A stretch of 64,000 nucleotides of DNA, taken from positions 1,129,742-1,193,741 of the forward strand of contig NZ_HG315690.1 in the NCBI RefSeq assembly GCF_000455345.1. The letters are read 5' to 3'. This DNA comes from Halopiger goleimassiliensis (GTDB taxonomy: Archaea > Halobacteriota > Halobacteria > Halobacteriales > Natrialbaceae). Made by a program: the position numbers and the translations under genes. This document shows, piece by piece, positions 61,429-64,000 of the stretch; position 1 is the first letter of the stretch, and every line of letters begins with the position of its first letter. The notes under the pieces are model-generated. The model saw nothing but the letters and a program-made list of their open reading frames with translations, was not told the origin of the DNA and ran no database searches.

Positions 61429-61767
61429 TTACTCGAGTTCGCGTGTGACGCTGCCGGCAGCGGTCTCACAGTCACACTCGTACACCCGAACGCAGCCCTC
61501 GCCCGAGACGACGATCAGCCACTCGGCGACGGGGATCTCGACGGCTACCGGTGCCAGGCCCTCGTCTTTGGCGTTCGCGTGAGCGAAGAACCGGTCGAGC
61601 GCTTCGACGTCGATCGACTCGTACAGCGGAGCGAACTCGACCGAGGGGCGGCCCGAGACGGCCTCGAGCGCACGGACGATCGTTCGCGACGGCTGGGCGG
61701 GTGCGGCGGGATCGAAGAAGTTCTCGTGGATCGGCGACCCATCGTGCTCGAGGACGGCGACGTTCAT
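61429..61767 (-). CDS. HalOD1 output-domain protein
   Basis: A 112-residue acidic protein. RTIVRALEAVSGRPSVEFAP, then LYESIDVEALDRFFAHANAK matches the HalOD1 pattern. The C-terminal part has LIVVSGEGCVRVYECDCETA with a CDC pair. This is a second HalOD1 protein in the window. It lies two genes from a Bat-type regulator, but no shared operon is evident. Its output target is unknown. Confidence 0.82.
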   Translation of the reverse strand: MNVAVLEHDGSPIHENFFDPAAPAQPSRTIVRALEAVSGRPSVEFAPLYESIDVEALDRFFAHANAKDEGLAPVAVEIPVAEWLIVVSGEGCVRVYECDCETAAGSVTRELE

Positions 61768-61889
61768 TACTCTCAGTAGGGCTACCAGCCGGTTGAATCG
61801 GCGGACGGCATATTCCTCGTTTTATAACTCCCGAGAGACGTGGCGTCGGTCCAGCCGAGAACGGGTTCGTTCGACCGCACTCGCTCGGC

Positions 61890-62543
61890 TCACCGGACGA
61901 GGGTGTTCTCGACAAGCCGGCCGAGCCCGCGACGGAGACGACCGCTGACCGCCGAAGAGGAGACGCCGAGATCGTCCGCGAGGTCCTCGACCGACGCACC
62001 TCGGGGATTCTCGAAGTAGCCGTGCTCGTAGGCGGTGACGAGCGTCCGCGCCTGGACGGGCGTCAGGCCGTACTCCTCGCCGGCGGACTCCTCGTCCGCG
62101 TGAAAGAGTCGGTCGACGGTGAACGAGACGTCGAGGTCGGTACAGAGCCGTCGAAACTCGCGCAGGGCCTCGCGTTCGGGGATCTCGAGCGTCGCGATCC
62201 AGCCGCCACGGCCGCTCTCGGCCCGGAGGACGCGGATGCCGAGGTCGGCGGCTTTGGGCAGGACCAGTCGCTCTGACGAGGTGAGTCGCATCCGATACAC
62301 CCGGAACTCGTCGCCGTCGACGATGACGACCGGGTCCGAGACCGTCGGATCGGTCGCGACGGCGCGATCGAACCGATCGAAGTCGCCGCCGTGAGCCTGG
62401 AAGAAGAGGTAGTACTCCCCTGGAGCGGCGATCGTCTGATACTCGAGTTCGGTCGTCACCTCCGGGACCGCCTCGATCGTCGGGGTGAGCACCAGTTCGG
62501 GATGGACGAGCGTGATCTCGGCGATAACCCTCGGGCCGGCCAT
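61890..62543 (-). CDS. Bat-type helix-turn-helix regulator (HTH_10)
   Basis: A 217-residue haloarchaeal regulator. The N-terminal part (MAGPRVIAEITLVHPELVLT) is the typical Bat-like sensory/linker region. The C-terminal HTH_10 is at about 165-217: YGLTPVQARTLVTAYEHGYF, ENPRGASVEDLADDLGVSSS and AVSGRLRRGLGRLVENTLV. Members act as activators or repressors of metabolic genes, usually in response to a small ligand. It is not clearly linked to the amidohydrolase gene beside it. Confidence 0.92.
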   Translation of the reverse strand: MAGPRVIAEITLVHPELVLTPTIEAVPEVTTELEYQTIAAPGEYYLFFQAHGGDFDRFDRAVATDPTVSDPVVIVDGDEFRVYRMRLTSSERLVLPKAADLGIRVLRAESGRGGWIATLEIPEREALREFRRLCTDLDVSFTVDRLFHADEESAGEEYGLTPVQARTLVTAYEHGYFENPRGASVEDLADDLGVSSSAVSGRLRRGLGRLVENTLVR

Positions 62544-62630
62544 ACGCGCGGCTTCACCGTCGACGGCTATGAATCCCACACCTGTGTGGCGGCTCCCGTT
62601 CCGAACCCGGCGATTCGCCGGTGAGAGGTG

Positions 62631-64000
62631 CTATTCGCCACGACCGTCGAAGACCACCGTCCCGTCGACGACGGTCATCGCCACGTCGATGTCGTCGATC
62701 CGATCCGGTCGTTCCCAGGGGGAGTCCTCGAGTACGACCAGATCTGCACACGTCCCGGGCTCGAGCGTCCCCAGGCGGTCCTCGTCGAAGCCCGCGTAGG
62801 CGGCACCGCGGGTGTAGGCCTCGATCGCCTCGGTGACGGTGAGCCGCTGGGCCTCGGTCGGCGCGTTCACGGCGTAGTGGATTCCCAACAGCGGATCCAG
62901 CGGCATGCAGTCGGAGCCGAACGCCAGCGGGACGTCGGCCTCGAGGACGTCTCGGAAGCGGTTCGAGTTGCGTCGGCGTTCGTCGCCGAGTCGCCGATCG
63001 TAGAGACCACCCTCGTCGGCCCAGCGGTGGAAGTTCGGCTGCATCGAGGCGACGATCCCCGCCTCGGCCATCCGCTCGAGGTGGTCGTCGGTCGCCAGTT
63101 CTACGTGTTCGATCCGGTGGCGCGAACCGGCGGGATCCGGGGTCGACTCGAGCGTCGCGAGCGTCTCCTCGATGGCCTCGTCGCCGATGGCGTGGACACA
63201 GACCTGGAACTCCTCCGCGGTCGCTCGCTCGACCAGCGACGCGAGGTCGTCGGGGTCGACGACCCACTGGCCGCGCTCGTCCTCGGGTCCGTCGTCCGCG
63301 TCCTGTGCCTCGGCGTCGGCGTAGGGCTCCGAGAGCTTCGCCGTCCGGCTTCCGAGACTGCCGTCGGAGAAGGACTTGATCGCTCCCGTCCGGACGAAGC
63401 CGTCGCCGTCGTTCGTTCCGAGTCCGACCTCCGTCAGCGCCTCGAGGTGGTCGCTCCAGTAGTCGATCCGAACCCGGAGCGGGAGGTCGCCGTCGGCGGC
63501 CAGGTCGCGGTAGACCCGCGGCGCGACGGAGTCTCTGACCTTGTCGTGGACGCAGGTGACCCCGAGTTCGACCGCGCGGGTCGTCGCCGCCTCGAGGACC
63601 TCCCGCATCTCGTCGCGATCGGCCGTGATCGTCCGCCGGACGGCCTCCGCGGCGTCCTCGACGGCGATTCCCGTCGGCTCACCGCCCTCGTACAGCAGGT
63701 CCTCCTCGGGTAATTCGTCGCGCAGACGCTCGAGGGCGACGGAGTTCAACGAGATCGTGTGCAGATCGACCCGCAGGGCAGCGACCGGTCGGTTCTCGCT
63801 GACCCCGTCGAGTTCGTCCCGCGTGAGTCGCTCGGCGTCGGCCCCCCACTCGCTCTCGTCGTACCCGAAGCCGAGCACCCATTCGCGGTCGGGGTCGCGC
63901 TCGGCCTGGTCGGCGAGCAGTTCCAGACACGCCTCGCGGCTCTCGGCGCTCGAGAGGTCCGCGTGGACCAGGTGCTGGCCGAGTTGCTCCATGTGCGTGT
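62631..64000 (-). CDS. Amidohydrolase family protein (YtcJ-like), 5' end outside window
   Basis: At least 456 residues of a metal-dependent amidohydrolase (YtcJ/Amidohydro_3 type). The frame runs off the right edge: the codons before MEQLGQHLV at 63992 read THM, matching the family's metal-site 'DAHTH' near the N-terminus, so the true start lies beyond 64000. Further motifs are GVTCVHDKVRDSVAPRVYRD, IKSFSDGSLGSRTAKLSEPY, FQVCVHAIGDEAIEETLATL, RIEHVELATDDHLERMAEAG, LAFGSDCMPLDPLLGIHYAV and LEPGTCADLVVLEDSPWE. It hydrolyses an amide or cyclic C-N bond; substrate unknown. Confidence 0.9.
   Translation of the reverse strand, partial: THMEQLGQHLVHADLSSAESREACLELLADQAERDPDREWVLGFGYDESEWGADAERLTRDELDGVSENRPVAALRVDLHTISLNSVALERLRDELPEEDLLYEGGEPTGIAVEDAAEAVRRTITADRDEMREVLEAATTRAVELGVTCVHDKVRDSVAPRVYRDLAADGDLPLRVRIDYWSDHLEALTEVGLGTNDGDGFVRTGAIKSFSDGSLGSRTAKLSEPYADAEAQDADDGPEDERGQWVVDPDDLASLVERATAEEFQVCVHAIGDEAIEETLATLESTPDPAGSRHRIEHVELATDDHLERMAEAGIVASMQPNFHRWADEGGLYDRRLGDERRRNSNRFRDVLEADVPLAFGSDCMPLDPLLGIHYAVNAPTEAQRLTVTEAIEAYTRGAAYAGFDEDRLGTLEPGTCADLVVLEDSPWERPDRIDDIDVAMTVVDGTVVFDGRGE

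Overview
The window is haloarchaeal chromosomal DNA. It is GC-rich, and its proteins are acidic (Asp/Glu-rich). It carries archaeal informational genes (L44e, S27e, aIF2-alpha, Nop10), Tat-type (twin-arginine) lipoprotein signals, HalOD1 and Bat-type HTH proteins, F420-type oxidoreductases, and many genes with a TATA-like box about 26-32 bases before the start codon, as expected for leaderless transcripts. The protein families look most like Natrialbales; that placement is inference.

Layout. 1-12.2 kb: two divergent dipeptide/oligopeptide ABC transporters. The left operon runs off the edge; the right one is a complete five-gene operon. 12.3-19.4 kb: initiator tRNA-Met followed by an unusual array of T-arm repeats, a glycosyltransferase/GtrA pair, the rpl44e-rps27e-aIF2a-nop10-PAC2 operon, a TrpD-like protein and a GNAT acetyltransferase. 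19.7-23.6 kb: a small HTH-type gene pair and a giant FAD/Fe-S oxidoreductase. 24.2-34.1 kb: a catabolic block (thiolase, acyl-CoA dehydrogenase, acyl-CoA ligase, TRAP-TAXI importer, glutaryl-CoA dehydrogenase, IclR regulator) that reads as import, CoA activation and beta-oxidation-like breakdown of an organic acid. 34.4-43.2 kb: an SMC-like coiled-coil protein, a broken gene, an SDR, an orphan TctC binding protein, a metallo-hydrolase and a cyclophilin. 43.3-50.4 kb: a 1659-residue GAF/10xPAS histidine kinase, an SDR, a ferredoxin and tRNA-Leu. 50.5-57.3 kb: KptA and the nadA-nadB-nadC pathway, whose cluster is split by an Lrp gene, a HalOD1 gene and an 820-bp degenerate module bounded by 61-bp direct repeats. 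57.5-64 kb: a Gfo6-like sugar dehydrogenase, DUF2267, an F420-dependent oxidoreductase, a GIDE-like membrane protein with a truncated paralog, HalOD1, a Bat-like regulator and a partial amidohydrolase.

Most notable: two secreted, lipid-anchored solute-binding proteins from unrelated families appear to be circularly permuted. These are the SBP_bac_5-type protein at 4307-6157 and the TAXI-type protein at 30794-31891. In each, the part that normally forms the C-terminal end follows the lipoprotein signal directly, and the protein ends where the normal fold would still be continuing. Two other binding proteins in the window (1776-3677 and 39768-40793) keep the normal order and act as internal controls. 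A second pattern is that both tRNA genes are followed by inverted and direct copies of their own T-arm, arranged around hairpins.
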